Assembly (NCBI GenBank): GCA_026826555.1
Contig: JAKSZT010054565.1
Span: forward strand, 8,005,820-8,069,819
Length of the DNA stretch: 64,000 nt
Origin: Tolypeutes matacus
Lineage: Eukaryota > Chordata > Mammalia > Cingulata > Chlamyphoridae
Direction: 5' to 3'
Shown: piece by piece, positions 32,346 to 44,130 of the stretch
How positions within the stretch are numbered: the first letter of the stretch is position 1
Layout of the letters: each line of letters begins with the position of its first letter
Made by a program: the position numbers and the translations under genes
Notes under the pieces: model-generated
Told to the model about the DNA's origin: nothing
Database searches by the model: none
Seen by the model: only the letters and a program-made list of their open reading frames with translations

Positions 32346-35300
32346 ACACTTAAATTCAGAAATTAGTGCTGATTTCTAGAGAATATTTTTATGTGATACT
32401 TAATTTGGTATGCTATAATTTAATGAAACTATACTTCTCCCAATATATTATGTCATTTTCTGTTATCTTGTTACTCTAATTTCAAATTTAAGATAAGAAA
32501 CATACTTAAGCTCCATATCCATAAGGAATAATATCATTAAATCTATTTGGGCACTATTATTTTTAAAAAAGGAAAAAACTATCTGTCCAATTATTTTCAG
32601 CAGGAAAAATTTGCCAGAATTTACACCCTAGCATTTAATGGCTTTTTTTTTTTTACACTGGTGAATCATTTTGAGCTTATCATAATTTCAGAATAAATAT
32701 TTTTCAAAGCCTCAGGGCATTCATTGTATAATGATCATTTGAAAGATTTCTTGGTTATAGGGATCTCAAAAGAATAAAAAGGCTATCCACAGCACCAGTT
32801 ATTTCTATATTAAAAAGATGAAATTGCTCATTAAATGGTACAAGTCAATTTCTTTCATCATCCTAACTGCCCATTTTAGCAAAGATTCAATCTCTGAATT
32901 AAGCAAATGCCTACACATTTCAAAGTCAATAACTACACTCTATTTCCTTTAACATGAATATCTTAGACTTCTAAAAAAAAAGTCGTCAGCCTCTTTACTG
33001 TGCCTTTTCCTGAGAAGAATACAGACAGTGTTGTCATTTTGTGTTGTTGTTGTTTCTTTTATATCTTGAGGTTTTTAAAGGCAACATTTGTGTGTTTTAG
33101 CTAAGATGCTTCTGGCCATGACATGCACATGAGTACATGCACAAGAGCCAATTTTTAAAACTTTTCTCTTTTAAAGGATGGTGAGACTGAGTAGTTCATT
33201 TAACAATAAAATATAAGGCATTCATACTTCTGTTTATTTTTGGTAATTTCCCTAAGGAGAATTGTTTCTTCCCATAATAAAGCCAAAAGTTTTATTTGCT
33301 CAAAGTAATGACCAATGTCTGGTCTAGGAGGGTTTGTAGCCAACCTCAGTATGGAAAAGCCCAGCCACTTTCCTTCTCTTTCCTCTTTTCAACCAAACCC
33401 TTGGAGGCTAGAAGGAAAGGGTAGAGTTGAAGGGTGAGGATGGAAGAGGTGACCTTGCAAATCATTTCAAATTCTATAATGAATGCAAAAAGTAATCAGA
33501 ATGAGATAACTGGAGATTCAATTCTTTAGAGAGAGATTCAAATTCATCTGTCCCTTACAGGAGCCAAAAGAAAAAAGCCATTATTAATTTAGGCAATTAG
33601 AGAACTTTGAAAGCAACATCCAGTACGTTTTTTTAAAAAACCTATCCCAAGAGTGTAGCCCACAGCCTAGGAAAACTGAATTTTTATAGCATTTAGAATG
33701 AAGAAAGGTCATTTCTTAAATGTACTCGACAGAAGATTGTGTTTTAAACTGGTAATTTTAATGAGAAGTGGGGTTTTCATAAAAAGGAAATAAATGCTTG
33801 AGTGAGTTTGAAATGAAATTAGAGGTGTATGTTCAGTCCATCATAGCATTTCCAAGTGAATCTGTGTTCCCAAGATCACTTCCTGCTCTGCCACACTCCC
33901 ACTGGAAAATTTCAAAGCCTCGGTGCCAGTATCTGCTTCTCCTACTTTCTCGATGTCATTAAACAAGGCAAATCACCTCTCTCCTGCATCGGAGGGCTCA
34001 GCTGTCTAAGATGTTGGATCCTTCAGCTGTTTCTCTTCTGACTGATAAACAGAGAAAACATTGCACGAAGACCACTCCCAGGTTCAGAGGGAGATGGGCC
34101 CAGCCAGAACTGGTGCCCAGGCTGGTCAAGCTGAGAAGGGGTCCTCCTGGAGCAAGCCCCAGGGTGGAGTTTTGAATGACCTTTTATGAATCTTGCCCCT
34201 TCTGCACCCCACAATTTTTGTCAGGTCCAAGAAGTCACTTAGGGAGTTCCTGGCTAGCTTGCACCATCATGTCTGGAGGGTGATTCTCAGCCTTATCTGA
34301 TCCAACTTATAGAATCTCCTTTGGGGGCGGGGATGGTGTCAGATGCCACTCATCTATTGGGGAAGCAGTAATTTGCTCTGATTTATAGGCTCCCAGATCA
34401 GCTCTGCCTTATTCCCCTTGGTGTCCTCCTTCCCCACCACAATAAGTCATTCCAAGTGCCATGATGCACTTAAAAATAAACAAACACCTTCTGTCTCCAT
34501 CCTGGCACAGTTTCAGCTTATTTAGCATGATAACATATGTCATCTGTTTCCTTAAACATCTAGCATGGGTATGACATGATGGGATTGGCAATTTGGCAAA
34601 TGAGGAACAGCCTTTCATTAGCACACAAATAATGACATTTGACTTGCTGTCAGTAGATACAACTATGTGTTATTTCTCTTCTTGTTCCTTAAAAATAAAC
34701 ACAGACAAAGGCTGCAAGGTTTCCAACTCTGGCTCTTCTAGAACGTCAAAAGGATTCAAACATTGCTTGCCTTTAAACACTCTCATCACTTGGCAAATGT
34801 GGATTGGACCCTGGCCATGTGTGAGGCTCATCAGATCTAAAGTGGGTTGTAGAAATGACCCCTGCAAGTAAAGGCCTTATAGCCTCATGGAAGAGGCCAG
34901 ATTATGGTACACAGTAAGATAGATAGCTCACAGGAGGAACAGGAAGAAAGCTCACAAGGCAAGATGGAGCACTCTCCACTTCATCCACCCACACACACAC
35001 AAAGGAGACGCTTCCCCAAGAAGTCTGGACTGGAAGATGTCACACCTCCTTTCTGTCACCCCACTTCCTGTTTTAGCCCCTACAGACCAAGCATTTCACC
35101 AGGAATAATCTAAGTCCTAAGGCTATTTCATTACAAGGGTGACATTCTCTTTAGCTGAAAGGAGCAATCAAGGTGAGCTTCCGCAGCCTAATGTACACCT
35201 CAACATCCAGGGGCTCTACTCCTGCTGGTCATGAGAGGGGCTGAGCTAAAGCCCGTGTCTCAGGCTTTCAGGGAATCCCACAACCCAGCATGGCCACCGT

Positions 35301-36511
35301 GAGAACCACAGAATCCGGAAAGACTCACTTGCACAACCCGGAGCTCACAGACCTGTTTTCTTCCATTCACTCAATTGTTCATTGAGTTAACAAATGAACA
35401 AATAACTGCTCAGCCATCACTGCTTATGAGGAACAGAATAAGACCAACATACAAGGCTAGGGCCTTAAAGAACTGCTAATAATGATGGAGGTTTGTGCAA
35501 GAGATTTGGGACTCCAGAGGTGTTGAAAGAGAACTTGGGGTTCTTTCATGAGAAGAGAGCTGGAGCTTTAGAGCTTGGTCACACCTTTGTGTTTTTCAGA
35601 GAGTCCCTGGGTCTCCCTGGCCCCTGAGCTAGGGTTACATCTGCAGATCTTCCGTGGAGTAAGCAAGCAAACTTGCCCTTCTTGGGCTCCACATCTGACT
35701 CCAGCCCCACTGTGAAAGCCTCCAAGCTTGTCCTACTCCAAGTTCTGAGACTTGCTAGAAGAAGAGTGAAAGGAGGTAGAGACCAAGGATAGCAGGGCAC
35801 TCGGCCTGTTTGGCCTGCCTACTGTCTCTTCTTTGTTCCAGTCCATCTGTTCATTCATTCTCACCAGAGTTACAACTATGCTGCTCTGAGAAGCCCCAAA
35901 TTCTTTACAGGCCTGGAGCCCCCTTAATGCTCACTAAACATCTATTGGTTTCCCTCTTTTTTGGTGAAAAAAAAGGACACAAAGAAGGTTACCATTAACT
36001 ATTGTTCTCAAGTGTGTCCCACATTTCTCCAAAAGATACGTTTCACATTACTACAGAAAATGAAGCATGTTATTCTTGCAAAGTTCCAATGAGAAGTCTC
36101 TGATCTGAAATGGTGCCATGTTTCCTCTGTGTGGTCCTGCTAAAGAATAGAGAGGGAACTGGAATTTACCCTGGGAACAGACCCAGGCAGAAAGCAACAG
36201 CTCAGGCTGATCCGTGGGGGGAGGTAGGGTTGGGAAAAAACATACTCTCTGCTTCCCATTCTTCTCATTCTTTTCCCAATATTTAGGCTCTTTAAGGAGA
36301 ATTGAAAGAGGTCCTGATAGAAAAAACCAGGACAATGAATGTAGACTACAAGGAGACAGACTTTAGCTGCCTAGATATAGAAAGAGTTGGTATAAAAGGT
36401 AGTGATCTCCTTGTCCCTGGTGATATGCAAGCAGATAATAGACAATAAATGGGGGGCAGGGGGAAACTATAGCAGCAATTTAAGCAAGAAAAGGACTTTG
36501 AAAGAAGGAAA
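32346..36511. other. Longest low-repeat stretch, AT-rich in its first half
   Basis: About 4.2 kb without a recognised interspersed repeat. 32346-33840 is AT-rich and frame-poor. 33840-36511 has short frames (60-94 codons) with no domain and a brief CA run at 34988-35001. Low repeat density can mark constrained sequence, but nothing here identifies an exon or RNA gene. Confidence 0.4.
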
Positions 36512-36722
36512 ATAACATTGACTAGGTGTCAATTCTATGTCAAGCACTCAGTTTGGTCTTAGTATATGTTACTTAATACCCACAGCAATGCCGAGGAAGA
36601 TATAATTGTCTACATTTTGCATAGGAAGCAACTATAGCTCAGAGAGGTTGAATGACATATTACAAAGTAACAAACTGGTGAGTGGGTCTGTCTCCAAAGC
36701 TCATTCTCTTTCCATTACAACA
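36512..36722 (+). repeat. MIR SINE
   Basis: 'aataacattgactaggtgtcaattctatgtcaagcac', 'gcataggaagcaactatagctcagagaggttgaatgac' and 'attctctttccattacaaca' follow MIR order. Confidence 0.8.
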
Positions 36723-37084
36723 TACCTCAGGAGGTGGGTTTCCAACATTGGGTAGGCACCTGCTGAAGTGACTGCAGGGAGATGGGGTCCATGGGCAGAC
36801 ACTCTCCCTTCTCCCCAGCTGCAGCCTCCTTTCCAAGGGACCTCCCTCAACACAGGATCACCCAAGGGCAGATCTCGGCTCTCCAAACCCAACACAGTGT
36901 TTCTCAAAGTGCTGTCTTTGGAACACCAGTTCTCCTAAGGTTTAAATGGTTCTCTGGTCCCAGGTTTTCAGAAAACCTGTGGGATACATTCACCGTTAGA
37001 GTCATGGTGAATGCTAGAGTACAAGAGGAGGGTCTGCTTCTGCCAAGGCCAAAACTGCATCTCCAACCTAGCTCTGCTCTCTTT

Positions 37085-37331
37085 AGAACAACGGCTTCCA
37101 GTCTTTTGACTGTGACCCACAGTAAGAAATCTATTTTACATGGGAACCCAATACAAATAACACGCGCGCGCGCACACACACACACACACAGCTGAAGCCA
37201 AAATTTAACAAAATAATACTTACCTTTACTATGTGGGATGCACTCTGAAATTTTCTATTCTGTTTTCTTTTAATGCTGGTTCATAACCTTCTAAACCAAT
37301 TTCATGGCTCCGCAGCTTGAAAAACACTGGT
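37085..37331 (+). mobile_element. Old hAT-like DNA-transposon copy carrying a (CG)(CA) microsatellite
   Basis: 'tcttttgactgtgacccacagtaagaaat', 'ttaacaaaataatacttac', 'tgggatgcactctgaaattttctattctg' and 'catggctccgcagcttgaaaaacactgg' follow a repeat with 'gcgacccac' ends. Possible diverged 8-bp target copies are ctttagaa before and gtctagaa after the element; hAT-Charlie elements prefer nTCTAGAn. The family is not named with confidence. Confidence 0.5.
37160..37190. repeat. (CG)5(CA)9 alternating purine-pyrimidine microsatellite
   Basis: 31 bp of strict alternation: CACGCGCGCGCG followed by CACACA to 37190. The pure CG run is rare in mammalian DNA outside CpG islands because methylated CpG mutates. 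Confidence 0.93.
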
Positions 37332-40300
37332 CTAGAATACAAGAAGTCACTTGAGCTGATGACTAGGTAAGTTAGCTCCGTTCTGAATTAGAGGGTCCAG
37401 GAAGAGGTTGCAAAACTAGGAATCAGGAGACTGAGGCTCCCTTCCCAGCTTGCCTGTTTCCTGGCTGCAGCCTCGACCAGACCTCACTGAGCTAATGTGA
37501 TAATCTAATTGCATCAGCCCATACTGATGCATACTAGAAACATACTAGAAACAGATGGTTCTCAAATGGAGAACTTAACAAAGGGACTGTTTACAGAGAT
37601 GTGTGCAGGGTTAAGGCACAGGGGTAAAGACAGGGAAAGTTACCAGAACCTGGACACAGGACTCAGCCACTGCCAACTCTTGTTCCTCTCTCCAGTCTTC
37701 CCATTGGACACAGCCAATCAAAAGCAAGAGGGCAAGAGAGCCTGTTGATGAAAGTCTTACAGATCAGCTTTCTGGGGCACCATGAAGACTGAAGAGCAGC
37801 ACCCCCATTCTTGTCAACTTGATGAGGAGCAATAATAGTTGCTGTGCCATCATATGCAATCCAGGAGTGGGTGAGTGTCTCACTTCCATAGCCCTTAAGT
37901 GTGGGAAAATGTTGCCTATCCGTTTTCTGATGTGACGCCCAGTTGCATCTGCTTTTATGGAGGAAGAGCCTAAGGCTTCACATGCAAGGGATCAAGATGG
38001 CTATCGGGCCATCCTGGCCCCAGGGAGTTCATAGAATGGGGTAAGAAGAACAGCCAATCATGTAAGGACTGCTGCATAAGACATAAAGTGGAGGGCGCCA
38101 AAAGAAAGTATGGGCCAAGTGCTCTGGGGGGAAGAGAAAAAAAAAAAAAAAGCAGCCCCTGATGTCTAGGAACTAGCCTGACCTTGTTGTTCTTCTGTTG
38201 GACATAAACAAGCTCATAGAGCAACAACATCAGACAAGGTCACTCTGAGGGGATAACAATGAGCAATTCACAAGACACCTAGCATCTCCCTCTCTTGGTA
38301 AAATCGTCTCTTCCACTTCTTTACCAATGACACCATTGACGTTGCTCTAGTCAACCTTCCCTATGGATAAGATTTATTAAGATACCTGGTTATAAATCCA
38401 GAACGAACATGCATTTCCTTAGACCTGCCCTGAAATTACACGGCCAAAGCCCAAATCCTATTAAAGCTTTTTCTAACATCCTCTTACTGGGACCCCTGGT
38501 TACCCATGGTGAGCATTCTCCCTGGCTGAATCACTGAATCAAGTAATAAATCCAAACTTTCAACTATGGGTGTGTTCCTGGTGGTCTTTGGCATGAAAAA
38601 ATAAGAAATGGATTCCATAGGGAGGATCGAGGGCAGGTCTCTGGGGTCTGGGGCTGACCCTACAGGACTGGGCAGAGGCGATGGATGGCTGCCACTTAGG
38701 GGCAGTGGAGGACCCAAGCAAGCCACTGAAAATGAGAGTCCCACACCTGTTTCCACAGCAGGAAGCAGCTGGCCTAATCAGATCACCAAAAAGATGAGGA
38801 CAGGAGCCTCGAGAGTTCAGACTTTTTTCCTGAAAGAGTTATGGATGACACAGCTGTCCATAAAAAACAAAATCCATCTGGGAATTCTGTGTAGGATGGA
38901 TTGGAATAACCTGGACTGTCCAGAGACAACACAGTTCCCCTGCGGAGACATTAGCATCCTCCTCTCTCTTGTTCTCTGTGACCGCAACATCTTGCTTTGC
39001 AGCAAAACAAAAGAATCTAAGCAGCTCCAGTTCTCAGATTTGTTTGCTGATCCCAAAATTGCAGCTGCAAATCTCCTTGCCCTTGGCCAAAAAGCACTTA
39101 AAGGAAAGTGAGAGCAGATGAGGTAGCTACTTTAAAAAACATTATCCACAGATGTCTGAAGAAGAAATTAATCCAGAGGTTGTGGATTACATTCCCCTTC
39201 AGTCATAGATGTATATTTAATTAATGGAAAAGACTTTGGTAGAATGCATTTGGCTTCACTAGGGGAAAATATTTGGGACAGGGGGATTTGTGCAAAATGT
39301 AAGTATTTTTCTTGGAGCCTCCTCCAAAGGACCTTGAATAAGAAGAGAAATGGAATGCAAACGAGGCATGAGTGACAACTGATTTCTAGTCTGTAATGTT
39401 TTATTTAACAATATTTAGTTCATTTACCGTTCGGGAGAAAAACTTTTAATTCCAACAGGTACCTAATCAGCCCTCAGCAGGGACTCTCTGTACCTTAATT
39501 AACACCTATGAAAAGTGGCTCAAACTTGAACTACAAAAAGTTAAATAATAATTTGGGAGTTTGCCCTGCTTCAAAGTAAGGCCCGTCCCTGTCCCAGGCT
39601 GGCAGGGATGTCTGCTAGGTTTCATGAATGTTGCATGTCACGTGTAATTATATTAGACAATCACAACCCAACCGAAACCTGCACCCGTGATGAATGGGCT
39701 GTGGCAGGCTCTATATCAGATCTTTAGCTGGAATTATTCAGCAACTAGACTTTATTCCACTTCTGTTTGGGCCCATAAACATACATATTTATCAAAATCT
39801 TTTGCAATCCTGACACCATATACTTTAAAACATTATCCTATTTGTGGGTAATCAGCACCTCATGAATATTAGATTTCTGCCTTAATTTCACTGGCATGGC
39901 TTTTTTCTTGCCAGAGAAAGGTCAAGACTCAATCCTGTGAAAGCTGCTGAAAAGAAGCAGAACAAAGTCCTGTCCTGGGCAGGAAGGCATTTTGATGGAG
40001 GCAGCAGATGGGGTTTCCCCCTGCTCAGTTCTCAGAGCATGCCCTTCCCCCACCCCAACCTACACCTCCCTGCCTCACTGCCCAGAGACTGCTAAATAGC
40101 TCACTAAACAAATAGCAGCAAAGAATTGTCAAAGGCACAATTATTTGTGAATCAAAAGAAATCAGAAATAAACTATGAGGAAGTTGCCAGGAGAGTCCTG
40201 CACCAAGATCCCCAAATGGAGAAAGATCTTGCTACTCCCTGTCTTCATCTGGGAAGACTCAGCCTCATATCATGGCCCAGTCCCAGCTCCTCAAAACACC

Positions 40301-40611
40301 AAACCCACTGTGAGGTGTCTCTGATGATGAGATAGCCCAGAGGACCATTTGCACAAGAATCAGCAGCCAGAGCACCCAGAACTCTTCCCCCAAATCAGCC
40401 ACTTTCAAATCAGAAAGAGTGAGATGGAATCAGAAAAAAATGAATATCTAGTAAACTAAACGACTGGACTCCAGGAGGCAGTCCAAGGGCTGATAAGTAT
40501 CTTGGAGAAGGTTTGGGGACTAGACTGGGCCCTGAAGCACCTATGAGACACCCCCCACCCCAGCCAATCCCCAGTATCCCCTCCAAACCCTCTATCCAGA
40601 TAGCAGGCTTT
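37332..40611. other. Low-repeat sequence with the longest open frame and possible conserved noncoding blocks
   Basis: An ATG-initiated frame of 167 codons lies at 38608-39111 (plus). It has no recognised domain or signal peptide; the first 55 residues are Gly/Pro/Ser-rich and the rest shows no motif. An A15 run is at about 38137-38151. The stretch at 39370-39850 is AT-rich with words such as ttaattaacacc and is free of recognised repeats. Confidence 0.35.
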
Positions 40612-40870
40612 GATTCATTCGGTTATCATTAAATGAGCACATACTATGTACCAGGCATGGGGCTAAGCCCTTGATGAACAAAGATAAATTAGACAGTGTC
40701 CCAACATTTCTTTCATTCATTCATTCATTCATTCATTCATTCTACAATGGTTTAGTGGTTTGCTGGTCTCTTACTAGATGATAGATACTGTCAGGTTCTG
40801 GGCTTATAGTGAGAACTATAAACTTATAGTGAAGAGCAAACTGGAGATTGTCATGGATCTTAAAGTTTGC
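40612..40870 (-). repeat. L2 LINE 3' end, reverse orientation, left part
   Basis: 'attaaatgagcacatactatgtaccaggcatggggctaagccc' and, after the TTCA run, 'gatactgtcaggttctgggcttatagtga' are the L2 terminus in reverse. The rest of the same L2 resumes at 41129 after an L1 tail. Confidence 0.65.
40709..40743. repeat. (TTCA)8 microsatellite
   Basis: Pure tetranucleotide run; the reverse complement (TGAA)n is the normal terminal repeat of L2, so this is probably an expanded L2 tail. Confidence 0.9.
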
Positions 40871-41128
40871 ATGGGTTATTTGCATTGGTTGGATGACCAA
40901 TTATAAATTGTCATAAGTATGAAAGAAGGCACTAAGCCTTATAGCAAGAATAATAGAAAATATTGTAAATGTTTGACTATACTTAATAGTACAATTATAA
41001 AAATGTTTGCATAATTTGTTACAAACGTTTACCACACTAATGCAAGGTATTAATAACAGGGTGGTGTATGACAACTCTGTATTTTATGCATGATTTTTCT
41101 ATAAACCTACTTCTCTAATAAAAAAAAG
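40871..41128 (+). mobile_element. LINE-1 3' terminus with A tail, 5'-truncated
   Basis: 'aatttgttacaaacgtttaccacactaatgcaaggtattaataacagggtggtgtatgacaactctgtattttatgcatg' followed by 'ctctaataaaaaaaa' is a near-consensus old L1 3' end. The tail is followed by G9 at about 41119-41127. The 5' junction is not sharp. Confidence 0.78.
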
Positions 41129-41410
41129 GGGGGGGGGTTAAGGAGTAATAGGAAAGATCTAGCTGGGACAATTATGGAAGGCCACTCTGAGGAAGTGACA
41201 TTTGAACCAAAATATGAGGTCTGAGGGACCAGGTAAAGGACTGAAAGAACATTCCATGCAGAAGTGACAGCAGGAATGAGGACCCTTACAAGGTAGGGAG
41301 AGCTTAATATAGTCAAAAACCTCTGCCAGAAAGCCAGAGAGCTGGGAGGGTGTGCAACAGAAAGAGTGGCAAAAGGTGGGGCCCAACCAGGGAGTTTAAG
41401 TTGGGGTCCA
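41129..41410 (-). repeat. L2 LINE, reverse orientation, right part
   Basis: 'ggccactctgaggaagtgacatttgaacc', 'gaacattccatgcagaagtgacagcaggaatgagga' and 'gccagagagctgggagggtg' match the internal L2 3' region in reverse order, continuing the fragment at 40612-40870. Confidence 0.72.
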
Positions 41411-41414
41411 AAGC

Positions 41415-41840
41415 CTCCACCAAAGGGCCCTTGAATAGAATCCAGTGGGCCTGGGAAATTGGATGGAAAATGTTCACTAAGTTCACTAAGTGCTAACTGA
41501 AATTTAACATTCCCTTAGTAGGAGTACCTGTGGCTTTGTCATCAATAGAAACCACAGGTGTTTCTGAGTCACATCACAGTTGTGGCAGACATAGTGCTAT
41601 ATCATTTACACTCATCACTACCTGGAAATTATGATGGTTATATTTGGTTCTATAACGTGTTAATAAACATATCTGTTATTATATTACATTTTTAATATTT
41701 TAATAATTGTATTTCAATATAATTGATTTCTTTGTAAAGCCTGTGTATTTTACTTTATGCATTTAAAAACATCGTTGAAAAGGGGTCCATTGTCTTCACA
41801 CAAAGGGACCCATGGCACAATAAAGTTAAGGGCCCCTGAG
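41415..41840 (+). mobile_element. Old DNA transposon with GGGCCCTT-type termini
   Basis: 'gtcatcaatagaaaccacaggtgtttctg', 'catttacactcatcactacctggaaattatgatgg' and 'gttaataaacatatctgttattatattacattttta' lie inside. The ends 'aaagggcccttgaatag' and 'gttaagggcccctga' are roughly inverted copies. The word order matches an ancient mammalian MER-class MITE that I cannot name. There is no transposase frame. Confidence 0.6.
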
Positions 41841-43984
41841 CCAGATAAAGCCACCTCAAAGAGTTTACAATCCAGTGGAGAAGGCAGTTTGGAAAGAAAG
41901 AGCCGAGCTATGAAAAGGGCAAGCCCAGGAGCTCTGGGAAGACAGGAGAGGTGTTATTAACCAACCAGGATGGTCACCAGTCACATCCACCAGGGTGGCC
42001 AGGGACAGTCTTCTGCAACCAGCCAAAGGTTACATACCCTGCGCCAGCTGCTATGACCTGGGCTGCTTCATTCCAGGAATGAGCAAGGACAGCCATCGTC
42101 CTCCCACCACATCCCACCACCATGGAGACCAGCAGCCAGGGCAGATCCAAACAGACGACAGTTCTCTCTCACGATCATTCATGCATAGTCACCCTCTTTC
42201 ACCTGCCTTTCCCTCCCTCCTTTCATTCCCACCTTCTCTCCACTTTGAGTTTTCTTCTCTACCACCCTTTTCTACCTTTCTCTCTCTACCTTTCCATCTT
42301 CCTCTCTTGCCTTTGCATTTATTCCATAGCCTTTTACTTTAATCCAGCTACTGAGCCCCAGAACATTAGGAGATAGTTGAGAGCACACAAACCTGCTAGT
42401 TCAGGATCTCGGAGAGATCCTGTGCCAGGGTCTGAAGACTTGCCAAGCATATGCTTACTTCAGGGTCCAACAAGGGCCTGTAAGAGACCAGAGACCCATG
42501 TGAGACTCTCTCTGTATGGCCAAGGCCTCAGCAGAGCACACAGGGCATCCAAGTTTCCACCAGCATCTTCGGATGTGCAAAAGGTTGGGGGGGCGGGGGT
42601 GGGGTATCCTCTTCATCCTTCCAGCTCCCTGCCTTGCCCTCAGGGAACCATTTCCCAATCAAAAAGCAGCAAAGTGGATCCAAAGGCAGTTGACCTCCTA
42701 AACAATAGGACACATTCTCTCTCCAGACAGTGAAAATGAGCACTTCTCTATGCTCCACTTAACTCCCCAGCATCAGCCCCAGGGAATGGAACCCCAACAT
42801 CAGAGGCCTGATGGAGCAGGAATAATGGAGCCCAACTCCAGCCCACTGGGCATGGCAAAGTCCTCACAAACTCTCCTCTTCCAGAAAAGACAATGAAGCG
42901 GAGGGTAGGTAGCCCTAATTCCTGTTGCTGTCTCCTGGAGGTGGGGAGGGAGGGGTGGCTTTCCAGAGAGGAATTCCTGAGTGAAGGTGATGTCTCCCCA
43001 GCCTCCACCCTACCCCAGCTCTGCTTCATAAGCATTACACACACAGGTGCTGTTAGCATTACAGCACTATATGGTAACTTCCAGTTTTCTAAACCGTGAC
43101 CAGCCTGAGCATAGGCCTGGTAGAAAGTAGGCACTTTCGGCAAACTTTAGCTGAAGTTAAGTGAAATTGTTGTTGGCAGGGTCATCTTCAGCAGTGCTCA
43201 AGCTGGGTGAAGATTCAGGGATCAGGACACTTCTTTCCACCAGGAGGTTGTCTGCTGTCTGTCAACATCACTCACGGCCTCCTCCCCAGACACAGTCCAG
43301 AAATAAATTCCCAGGGAAGTTATCACCTGGCCATCTGGCTACGGACTTAGGGAATGCCTTGTTCCATTTGCAAGTGGGTCTCCCTACCCAGCAGAGGGTT
43401 GCTCTCAGCCATTATGCACAGTTGTTTAGAAGGATAGGGGACAGAGGGCAAGATTTCTTGACCACGTCCCGATTTTAGAGGTTCCATACCAAAGAACAAT
43501 CAGCTGCTCTGAAACTGTCTGCATCTGGTTTTCTCCTGCTCTCAATCACCAATTCTGAGTTGGATCCTGCAAATTCTCCAGGTCGGAGTCTTCCCAAATG
43601 AAGAAATGGACATGAAGATACCAACAGCTTTACAGGTTTGTTCGGTAGATATGCTGAGCAAATGTATGTGAAAGAACTTGGGAAGACCACAAGGCTAAAA
43701 ACAGTGAGGAGGTGATAGGAAGAGGAGGAGGAGGACACTGATAATGGTGTGTTACTTGCAACCTCCACTTTCTTAGAAGAATGGACCATGAGGAGGAGCT
43801 TTCATTTTGCTCAGCATAGTGGGGATAGAGGGATCTAAGGGGTTAAAGCAGATGCAGAGCAAAGCTGATGGAGGATGAAGTAATGTCTCAAGTTCAAATG
43901 GCTACAAAGTCCAGAAAGAAAGAAAAATCAAGTGGGGCAGGCAGTTGAGGACCACGTCTCTTGCAGGGCACATTCCCATTTAGA
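41841..43984. other. Unique-looking sequence with CT-rich and G-rich patches
   Basis: 42180-42335 is CT-rich (ccttt, tctcc words) and produces the 115-codon frame at 41995-42342. A G-quadruplex-capable run is at 42587-42604. Frames of 131 (minus, 42748-43143), 118, 105 and 104 codons show no domains. Confidence 0.4.
42587..42604 (+). other. G-quadruplex-capable sequence
   Basis: G7-C-G5-T-G4. The first run can supply two G-tracts, giving four tracts of at least three G with one-base loops. Confidence 0.7.
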
Positions 43985-44130
43985 AGAGAGACAGTCACCC
44001 TTAACCCTAGTCATCAGTTTTTCTGATTTTTAAAGAGAGGCCAGAAGACTGTTTTTTGTGTGAGCGCTCCCAATTTTTAAATGTTGTCAATGAAAAAGGC
44101 TCTTTTTAAAAGCACAAGGCGTGTGTTTAT
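43985..44130 (+). repeat. Unidentified ancient repeat, copy 3 of 3 (short)
   Basis: 'gccagaagactg', 'ttttgtgtgagcgctcccaatttttaaatgttgtcaatgaaaaaggc' corresponds to 'tatgtgaaatctccctattttaaaatgttggtcaat' in copy 1. Shorter and more diverged than copies 1 and 2. Confidence 0.4.

Noticed and set aside
36893..37331. One 440-bp hAT element bounded by cagtgtttctcaaa and cttgaaaaacactg
   Set aside because: The ends are roughly inverted, but the interior reads as two unrelated parts and no matching 8-bp target duplication is found at the left end. A shorter element from 37085 fits better.
42748..43143. 131-codon minus-strand frame
   Set aside because: No domain, and overlapping frames lie on the other strand. 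GC-moderate DNA yields such frames by chance.
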